Shown here: positions 1-11,496 of the stretch, in pieces
How positions within the stretch are numbered: the first letter of the stretch is position 1
Layout of the letters: the number at the start of each line of letters is the position of its first letter
NCBI GenBank assembly: GCA_028752905.1
Contig: JAQNBH010000004.1
Location: forward strand, 50,198,771 to 50,262,770
DNA from: Cladorhizidae sp. MBARI D1340-BT2
Taxonomy: Eukaryota; Porifera; Demospongiae; Poecilosclerida; Cladorhizidae
Length of the DNA stretch: 64,000 nucleotides
Direction: 5' to 3'
The notes under the pieces: model-generated
Seen by the model: the letters and a program-made list of their open reading frames with translations, nothing else
What the model was told of the DNA's origin: nothing
Databases searched by the model: none
Translations under genes and position numbers: made by a program

Positions 1-388
<388 letters not shown>

Positions 389-484
389 AATATTTATATA
401 TTGCATATTGTTTGCGGTTATAAAGAGCAAGGGAATACGCCAACCACTGTGTAATAAGAAATAAAGATGGCCCAAAGAACAAGG

Positions 485-680
485 GTCCAAAGTTCAGACT
501 ACATCTAGACTTGGTAACGTCAAGTGTCCAAAGTTCAGACTACACCTAGACTTGGTAACGTCAAGTGTCCAAAGTTCAGACTACATCTAGACTTGGTAAC
601 GTCAAGTGTCCAAAGTTCAGACTACACCTAGACTTGGTAACGTCAAGTGTCCAAAGTTCAGACTACATCTAGACTTGGTA
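485..680. repeat. 41-bp minisatellite, about 4.8 copies
   Basis: Units start GTCCAAAGTTCAGACTAC and begin at 485, 526, 567, 608 and 649. Alternate copies carry CATCTAG or CACCTAG, so the real period is an 82-bp dimer. The last copy is cut short at 680. Confidence 0.95.
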
Positions 681-1149
681 AAGGTTTTAACAACACAACA
701 ACAAAAACCACATCATATTTGCACGCACATTATCTTGTTTAGTCACATTATCTGCGCGTGTAAAAACAGTCAGGCCAGCTAAAGAGTGGCCTGTCGGAGT
801 CAGCAGCATTCAACAACTTCATGCAACAACTTTGTGTACAACTGTCATTACAATGCCAAGCTTATTCTGCCTCACGTCATTACCTGTGAACCCTGTGAAC
901 CCTCTCAGTCTCTGGGATGTCCAGGATTAGGTTGTTTCTGTTTATATTTATGTCATTCAAAACAATTGCTAGCACAAGAAGAGGAGGAAAGCTCACCAGC
1001 GATGTTGATCCATGCCACTCTAATGCTAGCTCTCTGTGCTGCTCTAAATAAGTCTACACTTATACACACACACAATCATATATTATTCACCTTGGCATAA
1101 ATATATTTAAGTGGGTGTGGTAGCAATTACTTATTTATTTATTATTTGT
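681..1149. other. No gene recognised
   Basis: Single-copy AT-rich sequence. A 104-codon open frame at 786-1100 begins at GTG rather than ATG and shows no domain or usable splice context; I do not regard it as a gene. Confidence 0.5.
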
Positions 1150-1770
1150 CATCGACTGATCATTATTCAATGATAACTACAAAAGCGTATGCTAAGCTTG
1201 GCATGATAGAAGAACTTTCAGCAAGTACATTCCAGTAAGTGTCAAGAAACAACTATACACTGATCACAACTTATGTACGGTTCACAGCTCTGGAGACCTT
1301 ATCTCATTAGGGATATAAAATGCTTGGAAGAAATACAATGCAGGGCGACAATGTATAATTATACTAGATGACTACTTCTCAGATTACAGAGAAAGATTAA
1401 TAGCACTGAATTTTGTGCCACTGATGTACATCTTCGAACTAAATGATGTTATGTTTTTCATTACTAACTACAAGGACAAAACAGCAGCATTTAACATCAC
1501 AGAACATGTAGTTTTCTCCAGTCGCTCCTCAAGATGGACATAAAATGGTCCATACCAGATCGACCAACAATAAATCAAGACATTTTTTTTTCCAACCGGC
1601 TTCCTTGATTGTGGAATTCCCTTACCCATTGACTTGACCCCATTGACTTGACCCTTAGTACACTGAAACTTTCACACAATCCATGCTCATTTCATTGTTT
1701 ATGCCAATGTCACAGTCGCATGCTTGTTCCTCACACCACCAACAATACATTCATGGCTACTAGTTAATTC
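1150..1770 (+). pseudogene. Non-LTR retrotransposon (LINE) 3' remnant, C-terminal tail of the RT ORF
   Basis: Conceptual translation across frames gives the tail that follows the reverse transcriptase domain in many invertebrate LINEs: a SQLWRPYLIRDIK block near 1283-1325, then ERLIALNFVPLMYIFELND near 1390-1447, then NRLP..LWNSL near 1593-1620 and a terminal FHCLCQCH stretch near 1690-1716. At least three frame changes and several stops separate the blocks, so this is a dead 5'-truncated copy. The RT catalytic domain is absent. Assignment rests on recognising the tail pattern; the clade (Jockey/RTE-like) is an inference. Confidence 0.7.
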
Positions 1771-2658
1771 TGGCCAGCCTTCCGTAAAACTCTAATAATA
1801 ATAATAAAGCTTCTCCGTGATCTATCTCCACGCAAAATTCTGAATGACCACGTCGGGATCGCAGAACCAACTAATTTTGATGCCCTTCAAAGTGGATCTA
1901 ATCAAGGAAACGAAGGATTTCTCTGGCAACTAGCATTATATTTGACCTATCTGAAGGTGAGCTAAGTGCGTAGAGGCCTGTACGAAGCTGGCGAATTCTG
2001 CCGTGGAATCTTAGCGTCATTACTTTGTTGTAGTTGTCGTTTATATGTTTGTCACTGACACTGGGACGTGCCACAAGATGAAACTTACGCTACATAGGTT
2101 AGTGGCGGCCTGCTCTCCTACATGGCTGGTGAAACAACAGGTCTGTGAAGGAGTTGATGTAATCTGGGTAAAGGGTGGCTAATGTAGTGGCTTGTTGGTT
2201 GGTGTGTTTCCTCCTCTACTACTCCCCAGCCTGCCTCTCATATGCACACATGGAGAGAGGCTGGGAAAACTGGCAGCATGACTCTATGCTGCCACAATGC
2301 ACAAAATTTATGATGTTAGACTACCCACATTTGCTGCCTGCACAGGGGCACATTCTTCAAGATTTAATAACAACACTGCTATCCCATAGCTAGGGATTAA
2401 CTTCAAAACTCTCATTATGGGGGAGGGTGTGGTCCTTCTCATTGACCTTTGACCCTACAACTTGTCACAGTCGACTTGCGAAATGCTCCAAGTTACACTT
2501 AATTAACCCTTAACCTTATGATGTTCACATGCTCTCTCTCTCTCTCACACACACACAGAGGCATTGAGGAGGAGATGATAATACATCTTAGTTGGTGTGA
2601 CTATTATACTGTGAGGTGTATTTGTTGAAGACGTCCACATACGACAGGTGAGCACACA
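1771..2658. other. Single-copy sequence with short (CT)n/(CA)n
   Basis: No recognisable gene. A short (ATA)n occurs near 1795-1805 and a (CT)n(CA)n tract at 2532-2557. A 72-codon open frame at 2175-2393 has no recognisable content. The 24-mer satellite begins at about 2659. Confidence 0.5.
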
Positions 2659-5600
2659 CCAGATGTGACTAGGGTTAGTGGACAATGACTACTAGGGTTA
2701 GGGCCTGGAGATTGACTAGGGTTAGGGCTTGGACAATGACTAGGGTTAGGGCTTGGACAATGTCTAGGGTTAGGGCCTGGACATTGACTAGGGTTAGGGC
2801 TTGGACAATGACTAGGGTTAGGGCTTGGACAATGTCTAGGGTTAGGGCCTGGACATTGACTAGGGTTAGGGCTTGGACAATGACTAGGGTTAGGGCTTGG
2901 ACAATGTCTAGGGTTAGGGCCTGGACATTGACTAGGGTTAGGGCTTGGACAATGACTAGGGTTAGGGCTTGGACAATGACTAGGGTTAGGGCTTGGACAA
3001 TGACTAGGGTTAGGGCTTGGACAATGACTAGGGTTAGGGCTTGGACAATGACTAGGGTTAGGGCTTGGACAATGACTAGGGTTAGGGCTTGGACAATGAC
3101 TAGGGTTAGAGCTTGGACAGTGACTAGGGTTAGGGCTTGGACAATGACTAGGGTTAGAGTTGGACAATGACTAGGGTTAGGGCTTGGACAATGACTAGGG
3201 TTAGGGTTTGGACAATGACTAGGGTTAGGGCTTGGACATTGACTAGGGTTAGGGCTTGGACAATGACTAGGGTTAGGGCTTGGACAATGACTAGGGTTAG
3301 GGCTTGGACAATGACTAGGGTTAGGGCTTGGACAATGACTAGGGTTAGGGCTTGGACAATGACTAGGGTTAGGGCTTGGACAATGTCTAGGGTTAGGGCC
3401 TGGACATTGACTAGGGTTAGGGCTTGGACAATGACTAGGGTTAGGGCTTGGACAATGACTAGGGTTAGGGCTTGGACAATGACTAGGGTTAGGGCTTGGA
3501 CAATGACTAGGGTTAGGGCTTGGACAATGACTAGGGTTAGGGCTTGGACAATGACTAGGGTTAGGGCTTGGACAATGACTAGGGTTAGAGCTTGGACAGT
3601 GACTAGGGTTAGGGCTTGGACAATGACTAGGGTTAGAGTTGGACAATGACTAGGGTTAGGGCTTGGACAATGACTAGGGTTAGGGTTTGGACAATGACTA
3701 GGGTTAGGGCTTGGACAATGACTAGGGTTAGGGCTTGAACAATGACTAGGGTTAGGGGTTGGACAATGACTAGGGTTAGGGCTTGGACAATGACTAGGGT
3801 TAGGGCTTGGACAATGACTAGGGTTAGGGTTTGGACAATGACTAGGGTTAGGGCTTGGACAATGACTAGGGTTAGGGCTTGGACAATGACTAGGGTTAGG
3901 GCTTGGACCATGACTAGGGTTAGGGCTTGGACAATGACTAGGGTTAGAGTTGGACAATGACTAGGGTTAGGGCTTGGACAATGACTAGTGTTAGTGCTTG
4001 GACAATGACTAGGGTTAGAGTTGGACAATGACTAGGGTTAGGGCTTGGACAATGACTAGGGTTAGAGTTGGACAATGACTAGGGTTAGGGCTTGGACAAT
4101 GACTAGTGTTAGTGCTTGGACAAAGGCTAGGTTTAGGGCTTGGACCATGACTAGGGTTAGGGCTTGGACAATGACTAGGGTTAGAGCTTGGACAATGACT
4201 AGGGTTAGAGCTTGGACAATGACTAGGGTTAGAGTTGGACAATGACTAGGGTTAGGGCTTGGACAATGACTAGGGTTAGGGTTTGGACAATGACTAGGGT
4301 TAGGGCTTGGACAATGACTAGGGTTAGGGCTTGAACAATGACTAGGGTCTAGGGTTTGGACAATGACTAGGGTTAGGGCTTGGACAATGACTAGGGTTAG
4401 GGCTTGGACAATGACTAGGGTTAGGGCTTGGACAATGACTAGGGTTAGGGCTTGGACAATGACTAGGGTTAGAGTTGGACAATGACTAGGGTTAGGGCTT
4501 GGACAATGACTAGGGTTAGGGCTTGGACCATGACTAGGGTTAGGGCTTGGACAATGACTAGGGTTAGGGCTTGGACAATGACCAGGGTTAGGGCTTGGAC
4601 CATGACTAGGGTTAGGGTTTGGACAATTACTAGGGTTAGGGCTTGGACAATGACTAGGGTCTAGGGTTTGGACAATGACTAGGGTTAGGGCTTGGACAAT
4701 GACTAGGGTTAGGGCTTGGACAATGACTAGGGTTAGGGCTTGGACAATGACTAGGGTTAGGGCTTGGACAATGACTAGGGTTAGAGTTGGACAATGACTA
4801 GGGTCTAGGGTTTGGACAATGACTAGGGTTAGGGCTTGGACAATGACTAGGGTTAGGGCTTGGACCATGACTAGGGTTAGGGCTTGGACAATGACTAGGG
4901 TTAGGGCTTGGACAATGACCAGGGTTAGGGCTTGGACCATGACTAGGGTTAGGGTTTGGACAATTACTAGGGTTAGGGCTTGGACAATGACTAGGGTTAG
5001 GGCTTGAACAATGACTAGGGTCTAGGGTTTGGACAATGACTAGGGTTAGGGCTTGGACAATGACTAGGGTTAGGGCTTGGACAATGACTAGGGTTAGGGC
5101 TTGGACAATGACTAGGGTTAGGGCTTGGACAATGACTAGGGTTAGAGTTGGACAATGACTAGGGTCTAGGGTTTGGACAATGACTAGGGTTAGGGCTTGG
5201 ACAATGACTAGGGTTAGGGCTTGGACAATGACTAGGGTTAGAGCTTGGACAGTGACTAGGGTTAGGGCTTGGACAATGACTAGGGTTAGAGTTGGACAAT
5301 GACTAGGGTTAGGGCTGGACAATGACTAGGGTTAGGGTTTGGACAATGACTAGGGTTAGGGCTTGGACATTGACTAGGGTTAGGGCTTGGACAATGACTA
5401 GGGTTAGGGCTTGGACAATGACTAGGGTTAGGGCTTGGACAATGACTAGGGTTAGGGCTTGGACAATGACTAGGGTTAGGGCTTGGACAATGACTAGGGT
5501 TAGGGCTTGGACAATGTCTAGGGTTAGGGCCTGGACATTGACTAGGGTTAGGGCTTGGACAATGACTAGGGTTAGGGCTTGGACAATGACTAGGGTTAGG

Positions 5601-7390
5601 GCTTGGACAATGACTAGGGTTAGGGCTTGGACAATGACTAGGGTTAGGGCTTGGACAATGACTAGGGTTAGGGCTTGGACAATGACTAGGGTTAGGGCTT
5701 GGACAATGACTAGGGTTAGAGCTTGGACAGTGACTAGGGTTAGGGCTTGGACAATGACTAGGGTTAGAGTTGGACAATGACTAGGGTTAGGGCTTGGACA
5801 ATGACTAGGGTTAGGGTTTGGACAATGACTAGGGTTAGGGCTTGGACAATGACTAGGGTTAGGGCTTGAACAATGACTAGGGTTAGGGGTTGGACAATGA
5901 CTAGGGTTAGGGCTTGGACAATGACTAGGGTTAGGGCTTGGACAATGACTAGGGTTAGGGTTTGGACAATGACTAGGGTTAGGGCTTGGACAATGACTAG
6001 GGTTAGGGCTTGGACAATGACTAGGGTTAGGGCTTGGACCATGACTAGGGTTAGGGCTTGGACAATGACTAGGGTTAGAGTTGGACAATGACTAGGGTTA
6101 GGGCTTGGACAATGACTAGTGTTAGTGCTTGGACAATGACTAGGGTTAGAGTTGGACAATGACTAGGGTTAGGGCTTGGACAATGACTAGGGTTAGAGTT
6201 GGACAATGACTAGGGTTAGGGCTTGGACAATGACTAGTGTTAGTGCTTGGACAAAGGCTAGGTTTAGGGCTTGGACCATGACTAGGGTTAGGGCTTGGAC
6301 AATGACTAGGGTTAGAGCTTGGACAATGACTAGGGTTAGAGCTTGGACAATGACTAGGGTTAGAGTTGGACAATGACTAGGGTTAGGGCTTGGACAATGA
6401 CTAGGGTTAGGGTTTGGACAATGACTAGGGTTAGGGCTTGGACAATGACTAGGGTTAGGGCTTGAACAATGACTAGGGTCTAGGGTTTGGACAATGACTA
6501 GGGTTAGGGCTTGGACAATGACTAGGGTTAGGGCTTGGACAATGACTAGGGTTAGGGCTTGGACAATGACTAGGGTTAGGGCTTGGACAATGACTAGGGT
6601 TAGAGTTGGACAATGACTAGGGTTAGGGCTTGGACAATGACTAGGGTTAGGGCTTGGACCATGACTAGGGTTAGGGCTTGGACAATGACTAGGGTTAGGG
6701 CTTGGACAATGACCAGGGTTAGGGCTTGGACCATGACTAGGGTTAGGGTTTGGACAATTACTAGGGTTAGGGCTTGGACAATGACTAGGGTCTATGGTTT
6801 GGACAATGACTAGGGTTAGGGCTTGGACAATGACTAGGGTTAGGGCTTGGACAATGACTAGGGTTAGGGCTTGGACAATGACTAGGGTTAGGGCTTGGAC
6901 AATGACTAGGGTTAGAGTTGGACAATGACTAGGGTCTAGGGTTTGGACAATGACTAGGGTTAGGGCTTGGACAATGACTAGGGTTAGGGCTTGGACCATG
7001 ACTAGGGTTAGGGCTTGGACAATGACTAGGGTTAGGGCTTGGACAATGACCAGGGTTAGGGCTTGGACCATGACTAGGGTTAGGGTTTGGACAATTACTA
7101 GGGTTAGGGCTTGGACAATGACTAGGGTTAGGGCTTGAACAATGACTAGGGTCTAGGGTTTGGACAATGACTAGGGTTAGGGCTTGGACAATGACTAGGG
7201 TTAGGGCTTGGACAATGACTAGGGTTAGGGCTTGGACAATGACTAGGGTTAGGGCTTGGACAATGACTAGGGTTAGAGTTGGACAATGACTAGGGTCTAG
7301 GGTTTGGACAATGACTAGGGTTAGGGCTTGGACAATGACTAGGGTTAGGGCTTGGACAATGACTAGGGTTAGGGCTTGGACAAAGGCTAG
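2659..7390 (+). repeat. 24-bp telomere-like satellite, array A (about 197 units)
   Basis: The consensus unit is GACTAGGGTTAG followed by GGCTTGGACAAT (24 bp). Each unit holds GGGTTAGGG. Variants include a 23-bp unit (..TTAGAGTTGGACAAT), a 25-bp unit (..GGTCTAGGGTTTGG..) and C/A at the CAATGAC position. Because 24 is divisible by 3, three of six frames stay open indefinitely, which makes the long spurious ORFs. A block of 2,131 bp is duplicated (for example 3633-4940 equals 5764-7071), and a nested 479-bp step joins 3155 and 3634. Confidence 0.97.
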
Positions 7391-7429
7391 GTTAGGGGTT
7401 GTAGGGCTAGGGCTAGGTACTGTAGGATG

Positions 7430-7815
7430 TAAAGAAACAATGCTGCCTGAGCCTGTAGCCAGGAAGGTAGGCTGGTAAAGAAACAAAGCTGCTGCTTGAG
7501 TTATAGCTACCAACTGTTAGTCATTCCCCAAATACATACACTATCTAGCCTGCAAGTAAAACTATTTTAGCAGTTGGCATTGAGAAATTTACAAGATCTG
7601 TTAAGGAGTATGTGTTCACTCAGTTACCTTTCTGTGTGCTACATGCATCCCATTTAGGGAAGAACTGTTGAATATGAATCTACATCCCTGCTAGTAGGGA
7701 AGCTGGGGAGTGGGGAAGTTAGATGCAGCAATGTTTGGCTTGACTTTACTAGAACAGCTGGGGAGTGCAAGATCTTGGGAAGTGTGTTACTGTTAGGGTT
7801 TAAGTACAGTAGGAC
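7430..7815. repeat. Interspersed non-coding module, copy M1
   Basis: First of six copies in the window. It starts near AAAGAAACAATGCTGCCTGAG, continues through a conserved stretch with AAATACATACACTATCTAGCC and ends near GTTACTGTTAGGG. This copy has less than one unit of the internal 47-bp VNTR. It joins the 24-mer array on the left and degenerate 24-mers (7816-8053) on the right. No coding potential is seen. Confidence 0.85.
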
Positions 7816-8053
7816 CTAGTTTAGGGCTTGGACCATGACTAGAGTTATTGCGTGGACAATGACTAGGGTTAGGCCTTGGATTATCACTAGGGTTAGGGCT
7901 TTGACACTGACTAAGGTTTAGGGCTTGGACCATGACTAGGGTTAGGACTTGGACTATGACTAGGGTTATAGTGCTACAATGACTAAGGTTTGGGGTTCAA
8001 CATTGACCTGTATTAGGGCTTGGACAAAAGGCTAAGATTATTTTTGGGCTTGG

Positions 8054-8112
8054 CATATAACAATGTTAAGCATAACTGAAGTAATAAGGTAAGGGTCATT
8101 AGCTATATAGGT
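8054..8112 (-). repeat. Terminal direct repeat of Gypsy copy 1 (3' side of element)
   Basis: 59 bp starting CATATAACAATGTTAAGC and ending TATATAGGT, matching 12821-12879 with three mismatches. It may be a very short or truncated LTR; a 35-bp core begins TG and ends CA. Confidence 0.65.
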
Positions 8113-8416
8113 GAAGATTTAGTTGGGGGTGGAATAAAGGGTGGAGGTGAAGGGGTGACCGGTGTTGGTAGTGGGGAGGATGGCTGTAGCTCCAGTGGGG
8201 GTCATGTCATTGCCATTGGAGTGGTCCTGGTGGGGATGCAAATATCTGGTGGATCATTGGGTCAGTAGTGGTAGTCTCAGGTGGTGAGATTGGATGGTTA
8301 AGTAATCCTCCAGTGGTAGTGGAGGGTGGTGTGTTCTCAGCTGCAAGGTCTGGTGGAAGGAGGTGAGATCTTCCAAAATGGTTCGTTTTGGTTTAGGGTC
8401 ATAATGTATTCTTGTT

Positions 8417-9654
8417 TCACAGGGTAATTCTGCCACTCCCATCCACTTTGATGGAGTATTGATGGTATTGGTGCACTTCGATAACTGTCCCAGTCTTGTC
8501 CCATTTGTTAGGGTTGGGTCCAGTCTGGTTTTGTATTCTGACTTGGTCACCGATGTGGAGGGGTGGGAGAAGTTTGGTGTGTTCCTTCCATTTTTCATGA
8601 TTAATGTTTCTCAACGCTTCCTCTCTGGCTTAGAGTGATTCCCTCCATGTTTGGTGATTAACCATGTGCCTGTATCTCAATGCTTCCCCTCTGGCTAAGA
8701 GTGATTCCCTCCATGTTTGGTGAGGGTGGTACTTGCCAGGGAGGATAGGGATTAGGTCTCTTGTTGGTCTCCCGAAGATGCACATGGCTGGGGATAACTT
8801 GATGTCCTGATACAGGAACTTGGTGTCCTGATAACTTGATGTCCTGATACAGGAACTTGGTGTCCTGATAACTTGATGTCCTGATAACTTGATGTCCTGA
8901 TACAGGAACTTGGTGTCCTGACCTGGTGTATTTCGGTATTGGAGGATGGCTAGTTGGAATGTGTCGACATTGATATCTCCTCTGGGTCCCACGTTATTAG
9001 GGATGAGTCTCTTGATGGTTTTTACTCCAATTTCAGCTCTGCAATTGCTGTGAGGAAAGGCAACTGAACTCAGTCTGTGATGGATCCCATTCAGCCAAGA
9101 ATTGTCTTGTGGTGTGGGCTATGAATTCAGGGCCTCCATCGGAAATGAACTCGTCTGGTATGCCAAAGGTAGCAAAGGTTCTTCTCAGGGTGTTGATGAG
9201 GCCTAGGGCACCATTGGTGGATCTTTCGACAATTGGCCAATTGGATTATATAGCAGTCTACAATCACCAAGTAGTTGAATCTTGTATAGTGGAAAAAATC
9301 GGCGCAGATGCACTGAAACGTGTATGCAGATAGGATGGCTGGTGTTGGAGGCATTGCAGCCTGGGATGGGGCCATCCTATTGCAGTGGCTGGCTCTGATA
9401 GCATTGGATGTCGTTTGTAAGTCCAGGCCAGAAAATAGAAGATTCAGCTCTCGAGGTCATGGATGGGCAGCATGTAGTGCCGTAAGGCAAGGAACTCTCA
9501 GTGAGGGTGGGATGACTATCCTGTCCTTGTAGACTGTCAACCCGTCGACACAGTAGAGATGTTCCCTGAAGGGGTGGTACTCCCTTAATGATGTTGGGAG
9601 AAGGTGTTTTTGGTCTGGTAGTCCTTCTTCAATTGTAGAGAGTAGGAGGTTCAT
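8417..9654 (-). pseudogene. Integrase region of Gypsy copy 1, frameshifted
   Basis: In element order: the H2C2 zinc-binding N-domain region lies at 9457-9654 (LREYHPFREHLYCVDGL, DRIVIP). The catalytic core shows the first Asp in LVIVDCY near 9262, the second in DEFISDGGPEF near 9121-9160, and the Glu in CRAEIGVKTIKRLIP near 9033. The C-terminal segment has SPAMCIFGRPTRDL near 8760-8800 and a GPY/F-like domain at 8417-8614 (IGDQVRIQNQTG, TGTVIEV). All three catalytic acids can be read but in different frames. Between YRNTP and SPAMCIFG a tandem expansion of 16- and 21-bp units (8800-8925) inserts extra residues, and a 61-bp tandem duplication sits at about 8630-8710. Both damage features are shared with copy 2. 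Confidence 0.82.
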
Positions 9655-9688
9655 GGTGTTGTCGGATGAAATATGTCACACCCACGTA

Positions 9689-10316
9689 CTACTTGTGTGG
9701 TCTCATGTATCTAAGAGCTGTTCTTGTAGTCTCGTGAGCCAGACCACTGCTCCCGACCACCATGGAAACATGTATACTGTGTTGCTTACTTTGAGGGTGT
9801 GAAGTGTCTTGCCTTGTCCAAGGCATCAGCGACGGCCAGAGCTTCACCCTCAATTGGTGCATCCCTGAACTCAGCAGGGTGCGTGAATCTGCTGCCTCCC
9901 AGGGTGATCTTCCATCCCTGTTTGCAGCAGAAGAGGTTGTTGGAGGGACAGGAGCAGTGCTTCTGAAATAGCCAGAAGCCAATTCCATGTTTGGACCAGT
10001 CTGTTGCAAGGCGGCACGTGGGTTTGGATTTGTCGAAGATTCTCACCCCTTTTTCAATTTCTTTACTTGATGGTAAGCTTGGACTGTTCAAATGCCTCTT
10101 GTAATTGTCATCCCAGTGGAACTTTTTGCTTGGCTTTAGGAGGTCTCTGAAGGGAAGCATCTGATTTGCCATGCTGAAGGCATAAGAGACTTGATTGACT
10201 GGTCCAAACCAAGACCTGATGTCTGTGAGGTTGGTGGGGGACTGGGAATTCTGAGATGACTTTGTGGTATTTTTGACAGGGGCAAACTGTGTCGTTTGTG
10301 ATTTCGAAGCCTGCAA
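9689..10316 (-). pseudogene. RT connection and RNase H region of Gypsy copy 1
   Basis: The 9786-10316 frame contains TDIRSWFGPVNQVSYAFS, the RT thumb/connection motif of the group, then RNase H features: ATDWSKHGIGFWLFQKHC with the first acidic residue, and PIEGEALAVADALDKARHF with the catalytic Glu. The frame is lost near 9786 and continues in another frame from 10009 down to 9689. In a live element this domain degrades the RNA strand of the RNA-DNA hybrid during reverse transcription. This copy is broken. Confidence 0.78.
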
Positions 10317-11112
10317 ACTCTACTTCATCCATGGCAAATTTTGAATTTTTCAGGGTTCAGAGTGATTCCACATATGTCGAGCCATTGGGATGCTTGGAAG
10401 AAGCTGTCTTCGATGGTATCTGCCCATAGAAGGGTGTCATCGATGCACTTTCTTTTGGCTGGGAAGGTTGATACTGTATTTCATCGTATCTCCTTGAGTA
10501 TCTGTCGCCGGATGCAATGCAGCCCTGTGGGGCTGTGAGGTATCTGTATCGTCCCCATGGGGTAATGAAGGTAGTGTAGTGCCTATCAACCCTGTGTAGG
10601 GGGACACTATGGTACACATTCCAGGCATCGAAAACTGTTTTCTTTTTGTTGTGTGGTACAGAGCAGGCTTGCTGGAATGGTGATTGGGTATGATGGGTTT
10701 CCCAGGTTGCATGGGTGTTCAGAGATTGAAAATCGATGGTTCTTCTTAGTTTGCCATTCTTTTTGGCACAGATGACCATCATGTAGCAAAATGTGACTGG
10801 TTCACCAATGGGGACAGGTTCTAAGACGCCCAGTCTGACATCCCTGTCGAGTCCAGCCTTGACGTCGTCCTTCCAGTGTAGTGGAACAGGTATAGGTGAA
10901 TGATGAGCGGTAGGGGTAGCATTGGAGTCGATCATCAGCCTCATGGGTGGTCCCTCCATCAATGGCAGACTCTGATGCTCACACACATTGAATGTACTGC
11001 TCGATAATGACCGAGTAAGTATTGTTGGAGCTTCTCTCAGTTGTCCTCTGTTGGCTGTGTTATGGTAGTGCAGGAGGAGGAGGCTGGGGGTTAGTCCTTT
11101 TTGGGCAGTCAC
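10108..11112 (-). pseudogene. Reverse transcriptase region of Gypsy copy 1, frameshifted
   Basis: The 10357-11112 frame carries the fingers/palm signature: KAGLDRDVRLGVLEPVPIGEP, then ICAKKNGKLRRTIDFQSLN, then FDAWNVYHSVPLH and TTFITPWGRYRYLTAPQG. The catalytic CIDD box (YxDD position) can be read at 10436-10447 but in another frame, so the active site is cut off from the upstream domain. The next piece, EVEFAGFEITNDTVCPC, is at about 10270-10325 in yet another frame. At least two frameshifts lie within the RT. Order and motifs support Ty3/Gypsy. Confidence 0.85.
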
Positions 11113-11171
11113 ATCCTTGGATGGGATGGCTGCCAGCAGTTGCTGTGGTGGCGTTGGTGGACTGTATCATA

Positions 11172-11480
11172 TTAGCCCCATAGATCTCTACACCCATTTT
11201 TGGAAATTGGGGTGATATACTCCCTAGCTTCCCTGCTGAGGAACAACTTGTCCATGTGATTGGCCATTGGCCTGGTGGTTACATCTCTCCCAGTGTTATC
11301 CTTTCCAGACAGTTGGAGGATGGTAGCCCCCAGGATGTTGATGTTGTGGTTGTCAACAGCATGCATCTTCAGACGCACAGAGATAAGATCTTTGTTGGTT
11401 AACCTAAGTCTCTGGATGACCAAGCCCAGCTAGGCAACTTTGACAGCCTGTGTCTGCCATGGCATAAGTGAGGATCTGGC
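11172..11480 (-). pseudogene. Retroviral-type aspartic protease region of Gypsy copy 1
   Basis: The active-site triplet appears as MADTGCQSCLAGL near 11427-11465 (DTG of pepsin-like retropepsins). A frame change follows directly, and the flap-side sequence continues in the 11172-11423 frame (LRLTNKDLISVRLKMHAVD, then INILGATILQLSG). It lies between gag and RT, as expected. It would process the Gag-Pol polyprotein in a live element and cannot work here without both halves in one frame. Confidence 0.72.
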
Positions 11481-11496
11481 TCTGAGGGGTATATAT

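Noticed and set aside
786..1100. 104-codon frame near the left edge
   Set aside because: It starts at GTG, has no recognisable domain and lies in low-complexity AT-rich sequence.
2659..7390. True telomere tract
   Set aside because: TTAGGG occurs once per 24 bp and never as a run of pure hexamers; this is an interstitial satellite, at most telomere-derived.
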